Shown: piece after piece, positions 19,248 through 31,499 of the stretch
Layout of the letters: each line of letters begins with the position of its first letter
Position numbering within the stretch: position 1 is the first letter of the stretch
Assembly: GCF_900116385.1 (NCBI RefSeq)
Contig: NZ_FPCI01000001.1
Span: 1,116,001 to 1,180,000, forward strand
Length of the DNA stretch: 64,000 nucleotides
Reading direction: 5' to 3'
Source of the DNA: Pseudoxanthomonas sp. YR558
GTDB lineage: Bacteria > Pseudomonadota > Gammaproteobacteria > Xanthomonadales > Xanthomonadaceae
The notes under the pieces: generated by a model
The model's database searches: none
What the model saw: only the letters and a program-made list of their open reading frames with translations
Told to the model about the DNA's origin: nothing
Position numbers and translations under genes: made by a program

Positions 19248-19279
19248 CGGTACCATAACAAGTTGGGCAAGGTTAACAC
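19241..19279. promoter_or_regulatory. GTGTTAAC/GTTAACAC inverted repeat at the ompA-side promoter
   Basis: Perfect 8-bp half-sites at 19241-19248 and 19272-19279, with a 23-bp spacer. One half-site overlaps the candidate -35 hexamer, so a dimeric regulator binding here could act on that promoter. The binding protein is unknown. Confidence 0.4.
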
Positions 19280-19416
19280 TCTTCCCGAGAACTGGCACCT
19301 GGATGGGCCGTCCACCGCCGCCCGTCGGCTCGACACAGCTTCAAGCGCTGCCGCAGCAACACATTGATGCAGCAGGGCGACTTGGTCATCACCGCCCCAG
19401 CCACGATGCTGTTGCG

Positions 19417-20217
19417 ATGGACATCTCAACCGCGCCCAGTCTCCCCAGTCTCTTCCTGTCGCATGGTTCGCCGATGCTGGCCGTCGAGGACTCTCCGACC
19501 GGCCGTTTCCTGGACCAGCTCGGCGGACGACTGCCGCGCCCTCTGGCGATCGTCGTGGCGTCAGCCCATTTCATCCACGCAAGCCCCACGGTCACCGCCA
19601 CGCCCGCGCCGGACACGATCCACGATTTCGGCGGCTTCCCCGAGGCGCTGTATCGGATCCGATACCCGGCCGCAGGTGCACCGGCGCTTGCGGATGAGGT
19701 CGCCGCGCACTTGCGGGATGCAGGCTTTCAGGCACAGGTGGATGGCCACCATGGGCTGGACCATGGCGTTTGGGTGCCGTTGCGGCGGATGTATCCCGAT
19801 GCCGACATTCCGGTCGTCGCGCTGTCGGTGAATCCGGCGCAGACGGCCGAATGGCACCACCGCATGGGCTTGGCGCTCGCGCCTCTGCGTAGCCAGGGCG
19901 TCCTGGTGGTCGGCTCCGGCGGGTTCTCGCACAACCTGCGTGCGCTCGACTGGCAGCATGGGCATGCCGCGCCTTACGACTGGGTCGCCCACTTCACCGA
20001 TGCGTTGCGCGAGCGGCTTCTGGCCGGAGACGTCGCGGGCGCGCTCGACTGGACGGCACTGCCCGAGGCCCATCGCAACCATCCGACGACCGAACACCTC
20101 TTCCCGCTTTATGTAGCGCTAGGCGCCGGTGGCATTGGCGCCAAGGGGCGCTTGCTCCATCGCGACGTGGAAATGGGCGGCCTGGCGCTGGATGCGTTCG
20201 CCTTCGACACCGCCTGA
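19417..20217 (+). CDS. Class III extradiol (DODA/YgiD-type) dioxygenase
   Basis: A 266-residue protein of the 4,5-DOPA dioxygenase extradiol family, which in bacteria and plants opens catechol rings with a metal centre. Metal-ligand and active-site motifs are LFLSHGSPMLAV, VVASAHFIHASP, HGLDHGVWVPLR and VGSGGFSHNLRAL; a His near PEAHRNHPTTEHLFPL completes the site. The start at 19417 (MDISTAPSLPS) matches the family N-terminus; an upstream in-frame ATG adds 38 unrelated residues. It converges on the LysR gene with only 6 bp between. The natural substrate is unknown; YgiD homologues are often annotated only by analogy. Confidence 0.85.
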   Translation: MDISTAPSLPSLFLSHGSPMLAVEDSPTGRFLDQLGGRLPRPLAIVVASAHFIHASPTVTATPAPDTIHDFGGFPEALYRIRYPAAGAPALADEVAAHLRDAGFQAQVDGHHGLDHGVWVPLRRMYPDADIPVVALSVNPAQTAEWHHRMGLALAPLRSQGVLVVGSGGFSHNLRALDWQHGHAAPYDWVAHFTDALRERLLAGDVAGALDWTALPEAHRNHPTTEHLFPLYVALGAGGIGAKGRLLHRDVEMGGLALDAFAFDTA

Positions 20218-20223
20218 CCCGCC

Positions 20224-21138
20224 CTAAAGATCGCGCTCCCATGGCGGGTGGTCACCGAACTGCTCGATCAGGAAGTCGGTGAAGGCCCGCACGCGCGGCG
20301 GTACGAGGCGACGCTGTGGCATCACCGCACTGATCGCGGTCGTGGCCAGCGGGTAGTCCGGCAACACCACCTCCAGCCGGCCGGCGCGCAGGTCGTCGGC
20401 GACGTGCCACAACGAATGGATGACGATGCCCTCACCCGCCAGCGAGGCATCGCGCAGGACTTCACCGAAGTTACTTTCGAAGCGTCCCTGCACGCGCACG
20501 GCGACCTCACCCCCCGTCGGTGTGCTCAGCCGCCACACGTCCTGGCGGCCACCGCTGCCGAACAGCAGCAGGCAGTCATGCCGGGCCAAGTCTTCGGGCG
20601 TGCGCGGTCGCTCGCGTCGGCGCAGGTAATCGGGCGAGGCGCAAAGCACGCGACGGTTGGGCGCTATCCGTCGCGCCACCAAGCGCGAGTCGTCGAGTGC
20701 GCCGATGCGGATCGCGAGGTCGAAGCCCTCGCTGACCAGATCCACCACGTTATCGCTGAGATGGATGCTGAGCCGCAGCTTCGGGTGCCGTGCGAGGAAC
20801 GCCGGCAACAGCGGCGAGACGTACTGGCGCCCGAACGAAGCAGAGGTCGTGACCCGCAGCGTGCCGGCGACTTCGCGCGCGGCCTCGCGCAGGCCGGTGC
20901 CCAGCGTTTCGAGTTCCTCCACCAGCACCCGCCCCTGCTCGGCCAGCGCGGCGCCCTCCGGCGTCGGGTGCAGGCGGCGGGTGGTCCGGTGCAGCAGCCG
21001 CACCCCCAACTCCTTCTCCAGCCGCTTCAGGCGCTGGCTGGCCACCGCCACGGACAGGTCCAGGCTGTGGGCGGCCGCGGTAATCGACCCGAGATCGAGC
21101 ACGCGGAGGAACAGGGCCAGGTCACCGATACGATCCAT
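20224..21138 (-). CDS. LysR family transcriptional regulator
   Basis: A 304-residue LTTR. The N-terminal winged helix (MDRIGDLALFLRVLDLGSITAAAHSL, then ASQRLKRLEKELGVRLLHRTTRR) is followed by a linker helix and the periplasmic-binding-like effector domain (from about residue 92, LRVTTSASFGRQYVSPLL). The pattern DLAIRIGALDDSRLVARRI resembles the CrgA/DhfR-like subgroup common in Proteobacteria. It is divergent from the MFS exporter at 21236 with a 97-bp spacer holding a palindrome next to its own start, so control of the exporter and autoregulation are likely. Inducer unknown. Confidence 0.92.
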   Translation of the reverse strand: MDRIGDLALFLRVLDLGSITAAAHSLDLSVAVASQRLKRLEKELGVRLLHRTTRRLHPTPEGAALAEQGRVLVEELETLGTGLREAAREVAGTLRVTTSASFGRQYVSPLLPAFLARHPKLRLSIHLSDNVVDLVSEGFDLAIRIGALDDSRLVARRIAPNRRVLCASPDYLRRRERPRTPEDLARHDCLLLFGSGGRQDVWRLSTPTGGEVAVRVQGRFESNFGEVLRDASLAGEGIVIHSLWHVADDLRAGRLEVVLPDYPLATTAISAVMPQRRLVPPRVRAFTDFLIEQFGDHPPWERDL

Positions 21139-21157
21139 TATCAGTATTCCATTGATA
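21139..21157. promoter_or_regulatory. Candidate LysR operator (TATCA-N9-TGATA)
   Basis: An inverted repeat with half-sites TATCA (21139-21143) and TGATA (21153-21157), starting immediately before the LysR start codon. Flanking bases extend the symmetry to ATTATCA/TGATAGT. Position and size suit an autoregulatory LTTR site. Confidence 0.45.
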
Positions 21158-21235
21158 GTGATTCGACATATTCACCGTTTCCCATCAGGAAGGGAAGGCG
21201 CAAGCTGCGCGCCTTGTTCCTTCCGGGCTCCCACC

Positions 21236-22438
21236 ATGCCTTCCGCTCCCACGTCCTCCCGGCTTCCGCTGGGCCTATATGCGCTCACCGCCGGCGCCTT
21301 CGGCATCGGCACCACCGAATTCGTCATCATGGGCCTGCTGATGCAGGTCGCCGCCGACCTGCAGGTCTCCATCGCCGCCGCGGGCCTGCTGATCTCCGGC
21401 TACGCGCTGGGCGTGTTCGTCGGTGCGCCCCTGCTGACGGCCGCCACCAACCGCATGCCGCGCAAGGCGGTGCTGGTCGCGCTGATGATCGTGTTCACGC
21501 TCGGCAACCTGGCCTGCGCGCTCGCGCCGAACTACGAACTGTTGATGGCCGCGCGCGTGATCACCTCGTTGGCGCACGGCACCTTCTTCGGTGTAGGCGC
21601 GGTGGTCGCTACCGGCCTGGTCAGTGAAGACCGCAAGGCCTCGGCGATTTCCATCATGTTCACCGGTCTCACCGTCGCCACGTTGCTCGGCGTGCCGGCC
21701 GGCGCCTGGCTGGGCCTGGAATACGGCTGGCGCGCCACCTTCTGGGCCGTAACCGCCATCGGCGTGTTCGCCACCGTCATCATCGCCACGCTGGTGCCGG
21801 CCGATCGCAGCGCGTCCGCGCCTCTGTCGTTCCGCGACGAACTGCGCGTGGTCGGCCGCCCGCAGGTACTGCTGGGCCTGTTGATGACGGTCCTGGGCTT
21901 TGGCGGCATGTTCACCGTCTACACCTACATCCAGCCGCTGCTGACGCAGGTAACCGGCTTCGCTGATGCGGCCGTGTCGCCGATCCTGCTCGTGTTCGGC
22001 GTCGGCATGATCATCGGCAACCTGCTGGGCGGGCGCTTCGCCGATCGCCGTCTCGCCACCGCGCTGCTCGGCACGCTCGCGGCGCTCGCATTGGTGATGG
22101 GTGTGATGAGCTTCGCCCTGCACAGCCGCTGGGCGATGATCCTGTTCACCGGCCTGTTGGGCGCTGCGGCGTTCGCGACGGTGTCGCCGCTGCAGCTGTG
22201 GGTGCTGCAGAAGGCCAGCGATGCGCAGAGCCTGGCGTCCAGTCTGAACATCGGCGCCTTCAACCTCGGCAACGCGCTCGGCGCGTGGCTGGGCGGCGTG
22301 GTGATCTCGCAAGGGCTTGGCCTTTCCGCATTGCCGTGGGTCGCCGCACTGGTCCCCGCCTCCGCATTCGCCGTCGCGTTGTGGGCGCTCGCGCTGGAGC
22401 GCCGCCAGCGCTTCGCGCTCGCCGCCGATTGCGCCTGA
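21236..22438 (+). CDS. MFS transporter, AraJ/YdhP-like drug or metabolite exporter
   Basis: A 400-residue inner-membrane transporter with about twelve hydrophobic segments. The N-terminal LGLYALTAGAFGIGTTEFVIMGLL is characteristic of the DHA1 exporters AraJ and YdhP. Other features: the cytosolic loop NRMPRKAVLVALM after helix 2, motif GLVSEDRKASAISIMFTGLTVA, and the C-terminal half beginning VGRPQVLLGLLMTVLGFGG. The ATG at 21236 gives an immediate first helix. It is divergent from the LysR gene, which probably controls it, and 81 bp upstream of the MDR oxidoreductase gene on the same strand. Substrate unknown. Confidence 0.9.
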   Translation: MPSAPTSSRLPLGLYALTAGAFGIGTTEFVIMGLLMQVAADLQVSIAAAGLLISGYALGVFVGAPLLTAATNRMPRKAVLVALMIVFTLGNLACALAPNYELLMAARVITSLAHGTFFGVGAVVATGLVSEDRKASAISIMFTGLTVATLLGVPAGAWLGLEYGWRATFWAVTAIGVFATVIIATLVPADRSASAPLSFRDELRVVGRPQVLLGLLMTVLGFGGMFTVYTYIQPLLTQVTGFADAAVSPILLVFGVGMIIGNLLGGRFADRRLATALLGTLAALALVMGVMSFALHSRWAMILFTGLLGAAAFATVSPLQLWVLQKASDAQSLASSLNIGAFNLGNALGAWLGGVVISQGLGLSALPWVAALVPASAFAVALWALALERRQRFALAADCA

Positions 22439-22519
22439 TCCTCCCTTCGTCGCATCGCCTCTTTGTTCCGCGCGCCGCATCATCGCGGTACGTGTCCCGA
22501 CTCCCCACGAGGAACCGCC

Positions 22520-23536
22520 ATGAAAGCCATCGCACTCACCCGCTACCTACCCATCGACGATCCGCAATCGCTGCTGGACGTCGAACTCGATACCCCCTCC
22601 GCCTCCGGCCACGACATCCTCGTGCGCGTGCAGGCCGTGTCGGTGAACCCGGTCGACACCAAGGTGCGCTCGCCCAAGCCGCAGATCGAAGCGCAACCCA
22701 AGGTGCTGGGCTACGACGCCGCGGGCGTGGTCGAAGCGGTTGGCGAAGCCGTGACCCGCTTCAAGCCTGGCGACGCGGTCTACTATGCCGGCGATATCAC
22801 GCGCCCCGGCAGCAACGCGCAGTTCCAACTCGTCGACGAACGCATCGTCGGCCGCAAACCCGCATCGCTCGACTTCGCCCAGGCGGCCGCACTGCCGCTG
22901 ACCACGATCACCGCGTGGGAACTGCTGTTCGACCGCATGCCGTACGCCATCGACGGTGGCGGTGAAGGCAAGTCGCTGCTCGTCATCGCCGGTGCCGGCG
23001 GCGTGGGGTCGATCGCGATCCAGTTGGCGAAGCGCGCCGGCTTCACCGTCATCGCGACGGCATCGCGCCAGGATACTATCGACTGGTGCAAGGCGCTGGG
23101 CGCCGACCACGTGATCAATCACCGCGAAACGTTGGGCCCGCAGCTGAAGGCGTTGGGCTTCGACACGATCGACGCCGCACTGAACCTGGCCGACACCGAC
23201 CGCTACTGGACCGAGCTGGGCGAACTGCTGGCGCCGCTCGGCCATGTCGGACTGATCGTCGAACCCAAGGGCGAACTGCGCATCGGCGACCCCTACAAGG
23301 CCAAGAGCATCGGCATCCATTGGGAGATGATGTTCGCCCGTCCGCGCTTCCGTACCGCCGACATGGGCGAACAGGGCGCCCTGCTGGACCGCGTCGCCGA
23401 CCTGATCGACGCCGGCCAGTTGCGCGGCACGCTGACCGATACGCTGTCGCCGATCAATGCGGAAAACCTGCGCGAAGCGCATCGCCGGCTGGAGTCCGGC
23501 ACGACGATCGGCAAACTGGTGCTCGCCGGCTGGTAG
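22520..23536 (+). CDS. Zinc-free MDR oxidoreductase (quinone oxidoreductase-like)
   Basis: A 338-residue medium-chain dehydrogenase/reductase, probably NADPH-dependent. The GroES-like N-terminal half has VSVNPVDTKVRSP and LGYDAAGVVEAVGEAV. The nucleotide-binding half has IAGAGGVGSIAIQLAKRAGF. The Cys/His zinc ligands of true alcohol dehydrogenases are absent, so although often labelled zinc-type alcohol dehydrogenase, it is more likely a quinone or enone reductase. GAGGAACCGCC precedes the ATG at 22520. It may be co-transcribed with the MFS exporter (81-bp gap). It converges on mksB. Confidence 0.85.
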   Translation: MKAIALTRYLPIDDPQSLLDVELDTPSASGHDILVRVQAVSVNPVDTKVRSPKPQIEAQPKVLGYDAAGVVEAVGEAVTRFKPGDAVYYAGDITRPGSNAQFQLVDERIVGRKPASLDFAQAAALPLTTITAWELLFDRMPYAIDGGGEGKSLLVIAGAGGVGSIAIQLAKRAGFTVIATASRQDTIDWCKALGADHVINHRETLGPQLKALGFDTIDAALNLADTDRYWTELGELLAPLGHVGLIVEPKGELRIGDPYKAKSIGIHWEMMFARPRFRTADMGEQGALLDRVADLIDAGQLRGTLTDTLSPINAENLREAHRRLESGTTIGKLVLAGW

Positions 23537-23558
23537 TCGCCGACGAGACGCGGCGGCC

Positions 23559-26366
23559 TCAGGCCGCCGCTGCATCTCCGCTGCGGTCGCGCTTCAACAC
23601 CGCCACCGGCTCCGCCCACGTGCTGCCGGCGCGACGCTTGCTGGTCGCCAGCACCAGGTCGGACGGCTCGAACACGTTCACGTTGTGCGTGATCGGCGTG
23701 GTCAGGATGTACTGCGCATCGGTCGAGCGCAGGAAGCGACCTACCTTCTCGATGTTGGCCACGTCCAGGTGCGCGAACGGTTCGTCGATGAAGACGAAGC
23801 CGCCCGGCTGCTCCTCGTCGCGCAGCAGCGCGACCAGCAACAGCAGCGACTTCATCACCTGCTGGCCGCCCGACGCTTCGCCGTCGTCCAGGCCGATCCA
23901 GCCCTTGCGATCGAAATCGAAGCGCACCGTCAGGCCGGCCTGCGCCAGCGCCGTGTCTTCGTTCACCAGTTCGGGCAGTTCCGCATCCACGCCGATGCCG
24001 GCCAGTTCGCCGAGCGAGGCCAGGTTGCGCTTGTAGCGACGCACGGTGGCACGCAGCACGTTGATGTAGGCGCCGCGTGCTTCTTCGGTCAGGCGGCGCG
24101 CACGATGCAAGTGGGTTTCACGCTTGCCGATGGCGGCTTCCAGTCCTGCGTGGTCGGCCGCGAACTTGTCGCGCAACGCGACGCACCCCTCGTCCTCGAC
24201 ATAACCGCCGCGCGCGATGCGCTCGTCGATGCGTTCGAGTTCACGCCGCACCGCACTGGCGCTTTCGTACTCCTCGCGCGCCGAACGTAGTGCCGCTGCG
24301 CTGCGCCACGCGACGGGCATCTGCGCACGGCGCTTGCGGAAGTCGACGATCCGCTGCGCGAGCGCCAGGCGTTCCTGGCCAATCTGCTGGCCACGCTCGT
24401 GCAGCTCGCCCGAGAGCGCCCTGATCTCGCCGGCGCGACTCGCTGCGGCGATGCCTTCGGCCTTGTCCTGCGCCTCCAGCGCGTCGAGCTGCTGGCGGGC
24501 GTCGGCCAACATCGCAGCGGCCCGTGCCGCAGCGTCCGCCAGCGCCGGGAGGCGTTCCGAGGCGTCGGCGAACTCCGCCGCACGCGTCACCAGCTCCTGG
24601 CCAGCGTCCAGGCCCAGCAGGCGCGACTGCGCGGCGTCCAATTGCTTGCGCAAGGTCGCCAAGGCGTCTTCGCGCTGCTGCGCCCGGTCCTGCAGCATCG
24701 CCTGCTCGGAGCGCAACGACACCAGGTTCGCCTGGCGGGCACCCGCGCCGAAATGATGCGCGCCACCGCCGACGTGGCGACCGCCACGCTGTTCGCGCAG
24801 GTAACCCTTGGCCGTGATCCAATCCTGGCCCTTCGGCAGCCGATGGCCCGCTTCCACGTCGGCCACGCGCTGGATGCGATCGAGGTGGCGCGGCAGCCAG
24901 GCGGGCGGATCGTCGGAGAACCGCACCACCTCCAGCAGCGAACCCTTGGTGGCTTTCTCCACCGGCGCGCGGTCGGCGACGACGAAATGACGGTACTGCA
25001 GTTGCTCGCCGAGGCGCCAGGCCTCACGCGCATCCTTCGGGTGCTCCAGCAGCACCAGGTGGCGATACGGCGCGAGCACGGCTTCCACCGCTGTCGCCCA
25101 GTCAGGATCGACGACATCGACCAGTTCGGTCAGCACCCGATGGCCGATGTTCTGGCGATCCAGTGCAGCGCGGAAATCGCGCTCGAACGACTCCACCACG
25201 CGACCGCCGCCGCTGAGAGCAGCAACCTGCGCCGTAATCTCGCCGGTACGCTGGCGATCGCGCTCAGCCTCGAGCTTCAGCTCGGCCTGGCGCCTGCGGC
25301 CGTCTTCCAGTTCCCGGCTCAGCACATCCACATCGGCAACGCCGCGCTCGGCCTGCAGCTTCGCAAGTTCGTCGTGACGGCGCACCAGCGAGTCGGCGTC
25401 GCGTGCATGGTCGCGCGCCTGCGTGAAGGCAGCCTCCGCCTGCTTGAGCTGCGCACGTGTATCGATCAAGTCCGTACCAGCGCGGTCGCGTTGCAGCTGC
25501 GCAGCCACTTCCTGCGCCAGCAGGTTCGCATGCGCACGCTGGCGCTCACGCAGCGCGCGACGCAGGCCGGTCAGGCGCGGGCGCGCACCTTCGATGGTGG
25601 CGCGCTGGTCCGCAAGTTCCACCTTCGGTGCGATCTCGGTCTGCAACCGGTTGCGTTGCGAGCGCAACGACAGGCCATCCTCGAACGAACGTACATCGGC
25701 GCGCGACGACTCCAGCCTGACATGCAGCTCGGCCAGGCCCTGCTGGAGCTGCGTGATCTCCTTCTCGACGTCGAACTGCTCGTTGCGGGCGCGCTGGTAG
25801 TCGTCCAGCACCGCCTTGTCTTCGAACACGTCGAACACCAGTTGCAGCAGTTCGCGCGGCGACAGCTGGCACAGCTTGTCGGTGGCGCCCTGCTCCAGCG
25901 TCAGTACGCGGCAGATCGCGCGGCTCAGGCCCGCGCCCGCCAGGCGCACGCGGTAGTCGCGCACGCCCAGCCAGTCGCCGCCCTGGTCGAGCGTTTCCAC
26001 CGGCACGTCGCCGGCGACGATCTGGTAGTCGCGCGACCAATCGCCGCCGCGCTTGCGGATCCGGCACGCGATGGTCACCTGCTCGTCCATGTGCGGGAAG
26101 AACGCGCGCTTGCCTCGCCGGTCGACCGGATTGCTGACCACCGCGCGCAGCCAGGCGTACGGCTTGCCGTTGTGGCGCAGGTAGGTCTTGTAGTCGCGGG
26201 CCATGTCGCGGTCGTCGATGGCCAGCAGCGTGCGCAGCGCATCGAGCAACGTGGTCTTGCCCGAGCCGTTGGGGCCCACGACGGTGATGATCGAGGCATC
26301 CAGCGGCAACGTGTAGCGCTGCCAGTAGTCCCAGTGGACGACTTCGAGGCTGCGGAACTCAAACAT
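23559..26366 (-). CDS. mksB: MksB/JetC-like SMC ATPase (condensin-type)
   Basis: A 935-residue SMC-fold ATPase, the motor of a MukBEF-like complex. Walker A GPNGSGKTT is at residues 31-39 after MFEFRSLEVVHWDYW. Heptad-rich arms span about 200-405 and 550-770. A hinge-like domain lies between (about 405-545, VDPDWATAVEAVLAPYRHLVLLEHP). The signature is EASGGQQVMKSLLLL (about 828), and Walker B GGFVFIDEPFAHLD (about 855) is followed by ILTTPITHNVNVFEPSD. The arms are short, fitting MksB rather than MukB or the longer Wadjet JetC. It overlaps mksE by 8 bp. A GCGGCGGCC-TCA-GGCCGCCGC hairpin is centred on its stop codon. No JetD/MksG gene follows. Function inferred: chromosome organisation or DNA surveillance. 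Confidence 0.85.
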   Translation of the reverse strand: MFEFRSLEVVHWDYWQRYTLPLDASIITVVGPNGSGKTTLLDALRTLLAIDDRDMARDYKTYLRHNGKPYAWLRAVVSNPVDRRGKRAFFPHMDEQVTIACRIRKRGGDWSRDYQIVAGDVPVETLDQGGDWLGVRDYRVRLAGAGLSRAICRVLTLEQGATDKLCQLSPRELLQLVFDVFEDKAVLDDYQRARNEQFDVEKEITQLQQGLAELHVRLESSRADVRSFEDGLSLRSQRNRLQTEIAPKVELADQRATIEGARPRLTGLRRALRERQRAHANLLAQEVAAQLQRDRAGTDLIDTRAQLKQAEAAFTQARDHARDADSLVRRHDELAKLQAERGVADVDVLSRELEDGRRRQAELKLEAERDRQRTGEITAQVAALSGGGRVVESFERDFRAALDRQNIGHRVLTELVDVVDPDWATAVEAVLAPYRHLVLLEHPKDAREAWRLGEQLQYRHFVVADRAPVEKATKGSLLEVVRFSDDPPAWLPRHLDRIQRVADVEAGHRLPKGQDWITAKGYLREQRGGRHVGGGAHHFGAGARQANLVSLRSEQAMLQDRAQQREDALATLRKQLDAAQSRLLGLDAGQELVTRAAEFADASERLPALADAAARAAAMLADARQQLDALEAQDKAEGIAAASRAGEIRALSGELHERGQQIGQERLALAQRIVDFRKRRAQMPVAWRSAAALRSAREEYESASAVRRELERIDERIARGGYVEDEGCVALRDKFAADHAGLEAAIGKRETHLHRARRLTEEARGAYINVLRATVRRYKRNLASLGELAGIGVDAELPELVNEDTALAQAGLTVRFDFDRKGWIGLDDGEASGGQQVMKSLLLLVALLRDEEQPGGFVFIDEPFAHLDVANIEKVGRFLRSTDAQYILTTPITHNVNVFEPSDLVLATSKRRAGSTWAEPVAVLKRDRSGDAAAA

Positions 26367-27062
26367 CGGCCTGCTCCTCGTTCGCTTCGTCCATGCTGTC
26401 GTCCACCGGCATCTCGGGCGCGTTCGCCTGCGAGGCGCGCGCTTCTTCGATCACGTGCGCGAGCGCGCCATCCATCACGCGGCTGGCGATCCGCTCGTAG
26501 TCGAACGCCAGGTCGAGCAGCGGGCCTTCCTGGATCCGCTCGCGACGCCGCACGATGAAGCCGTGCCGCTGCAAGGTGCCCAGGCTCATCTGCACGCGCC
26601 CCTTGCCGCCCAGGCGGTCGGCGAAGTCCGCCAGCAGCGTGCGTTCGTTGAGCGGCTCGACCATGTCGCTACCCACCGGCACCGGCTTCAGTTCGGCGAA
26701 CATCTGTTCCTGTTCGTGCTGGCGCTCGCCTTCCTGGCGCGCGATCTGTCGCTGGCGCTTGGGCAGCACCAGCAGGGCCCACAGCACCACCAGCAACGCG
26801 ATGGCGTCGCGCCCCAGCGAGAGGTTGCTGGCCGCCCACGCGTCGCCGTGGCCGAACACCTCGCTCTCCTGCTGGCGCGCGATGCCGACCGCGACATGCG
26901 CGGCGTAAGGATGTTCAAGCAGGCGCAGGCCGGCGGCGGCGAGGCGGCGGTCCAGGTCGTCACGCAGGTCGGCGTCGACGAGCACCTGGCGCACGGCGCG
27001 GTCCTCGCGCGGCAGCCAGCGCTCGGCCAGCAACCGGGCGATCAGGGAAGCGATGGGGTCAT

Positions 27063-27066
<4 letters not shown>
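26359..27066 (-). CDS. mksE: MksE/JetB-like condensin subunit
   Basis: A 235-residue protein, the expected size for MksE/JetB, which binds the kleisin and contacts DNA through winged helices. It begins MNDPIASLIARLLAERWLPRED. The N-terminal half holds helical segments, including VRQVLVDADLRDDLDRRLAAAGL. The hydrophobic stretch RDAIALLVVLWALLVLPKRQ is amphipathic core rather than a clear membrane span. The C-terminal half (LLADFADRLGG, VQMSLGTLQRHGFI, ERIQEGPLLDLAFDYE) resembles a winged helix. The tail is acidic. Its ATG overlaps the mksF stop (ATGA), and its own stop overlaps mksB. Recognition rests chiefly on size, helical pattern and position between mksF and mksB. Confidence 0.8.
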
Positions 27067-30594
<3,528 letters not shown>

Positions 30595-30939
30595 TCGCGT
30601 CGAGAAGCGCCGGGAGCAGGGTCGGAAACCCGGTTTCCGCTCCCTCGGCCTGCGACGCACCTCACAATTTCCAGCCAGACCCGAGGGGGCCGAGTCAAGC
30701 CGGCCCGTTCAGGCCAAGTTGGGCCGCCCCCCCCTACCTTGCGCCCACTTTCCGGCCCGCCGCCCAGTTCAGGCGGGCTGAGCCCGGCGCTCGGATCCCT
30801 TCTTGATCCGGCCTTGCCGGTCCCCCGGGCAGCCCGTGTGACGGCTGCCTCCCCATAACGCCCTGCCGCGTCCCATCGATGTCCTTCCCTGCGTAACGGG
30901 AGAGGCAGGGGCGCGGGAAAGACGGAGCAAGGAGTTCCC
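30595..30939. other. Intergenic region fadH to cell wall hydrolase, no gene seen
   Basis: About 345 bp without a supportable gene. Just after the fadH stop there is a nested hairpin: GGGAGC (30612-30617) pairs with GCTCCC (30639-30644), and inside it GGAAAC (30624-30629) pairs with GTTTCC (30633-30638). It has no U-tract, so it is at best a weak or Rho-assisted 3' end. The rest is very GC-rich with several short symmetrical GGCCG/CGGCC stretches. AAGGAG at 30930-30935 is the ribosome site of the next gene. Confidence 0.6.
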
Positions 30940-31395
30940 ATGAAACTGGCCTGGATCCTATGGCTGTCGCAGATGTTGCCGCAGCCGGCCGCCGATTCGC
31001 TTTGCCTCAGCACCACCGTTTACCTGGAAGCCCGCGACCAGACCCTCCGCGGCCAGCAGGCCGTCGCCGAAGTGGCCCTGCGCCGCCGCGACAGCGGCCT
31101 GTGGGGCGACTCCGTCTGCTCCGTGGTGACCGCCCGCAAGCAGTTCGCCCCGACCATCGTCGGCCCCAACACCCGCCTCAAGAACGCGGATGCCTGGGCC
31201 AAGTCGGTCAGCGTCGCCCTGAACGCCGAACGCAACTGGGCCCTGCCGCCCGGCCAGCGCAAGGAGATCGTGCCCGGTGCCAGCCACTTCATGGCGCACC
31301 AGATCGCCAGCCCGAGCTGGCGCAATGCCTATCACGTGGCGACGATCGGCGACCACACGTTCCTGCGCGTGCAGAAGCTCAAGCCGCGCTCGTAA
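30940..31395 (+). CDS. SleB-type cell wall hydrolase
   Basis: A 151-residue protein of the Hydrolase_2/SleB family. Relatives cleave peptidoglycan (lytic transglycosylase or amidase-like activity in spore cortex lysis; in Gram-negative bacteria the role is less defined). Visible features: LSTTVYLEARDQTLRGQQAVAEVALRR-type N-terminal motif including the likely catalytic Glu in YLEAR, VCSVVTARKQFAP, and late GASHFMAHQIASPSW. The N-terminus (MKLAWILWLSQMLPQPAADS) is a short, weak signal-like segment. AAGGAG lies 5 bp before the ATG. A strong terminator follows. Confidence 0.85.
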   Translation: MKLAWILWLSQMLPQPAADSLCLSTTVYLEARDQTLRGQQAVAEVALRRRDSGLWGDSVCSVVTARKQFAPTIVGPNTRLKNADAWAKSVSVALNAERNWALPPGQRKEIVPGASHFMAHQIASPSWRNAYHVATIGDHTFLRVQKLKPRS

Positions 31396-31455
31396 GACAG
31401 CAAGCCGTCGTGGCGCGACGATCCGTTGCACCGCGCATCACGCTGGAAACATTCG

Positions 31456-31486
31456 AGGCCCGCGATAATCGCGGGCCTTTCTTTTT
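31456..31486 (+). terminator. Intrinsic terminator of the cell wall hydrolase gene
   Basis: AGGCCCGCGA (31456-31465) pairs with TCGCGGGCCT (31469-31478), followed by TTCTTTTT. It lies only 15 bp upstream of the GST start codon, so the GST gene needs a promoter inside or downstream of this region, or limited read-through. Confidence 0.85.
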
Positions 31487-31499
31487 GCCAGGGGACACC

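Larger units (their letters stand above)
19105..19416. other. Divergent intergenic region between ompA-family gene and dioxygenase gene
   Basis: About 312 bp with no supportable gene. The stretch next to the ompA-family start, about 19105-19285, is unusually AT-rich for this window and carries the putative ompA-side promoter and an inverted repeat (separate entries). The remaining 130 bp is ordinary GC-rich sequence, some of which could be a longer N-terminus of the dioxygenase, but it lacks family similarity. Confidence 0.6.

Noticed and set aside
19303..19416. 38-residue longer N-terminus of the dioxygenase
   Set aside because: It has no similarity to the family and is Pro/His/Gln-rich like noncoding sequence; the family start fits 19417.
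22520..23536. Zinc-dependent alcohol dehydrogenase
   Set aside because: The catalytic and structural zinc ligands are absent, so it is described as a zinc-free MDR reductase.
24399..26558. A 719-codon plus-strand frame opposite mksB
   Set aside because: Composition is that of an antisense shadow; no ribosome site, no motifs, and mksB carries complete ATPase motifs on the other strand.
30595..30939. A small RNA or short gene between fadH and the cell wall hydrolase
   Set aside because: Only GC-rich symmetrical stretches and a hairpin without a U-tract are visible; no promoter plus terminator pair and no credible short frame.
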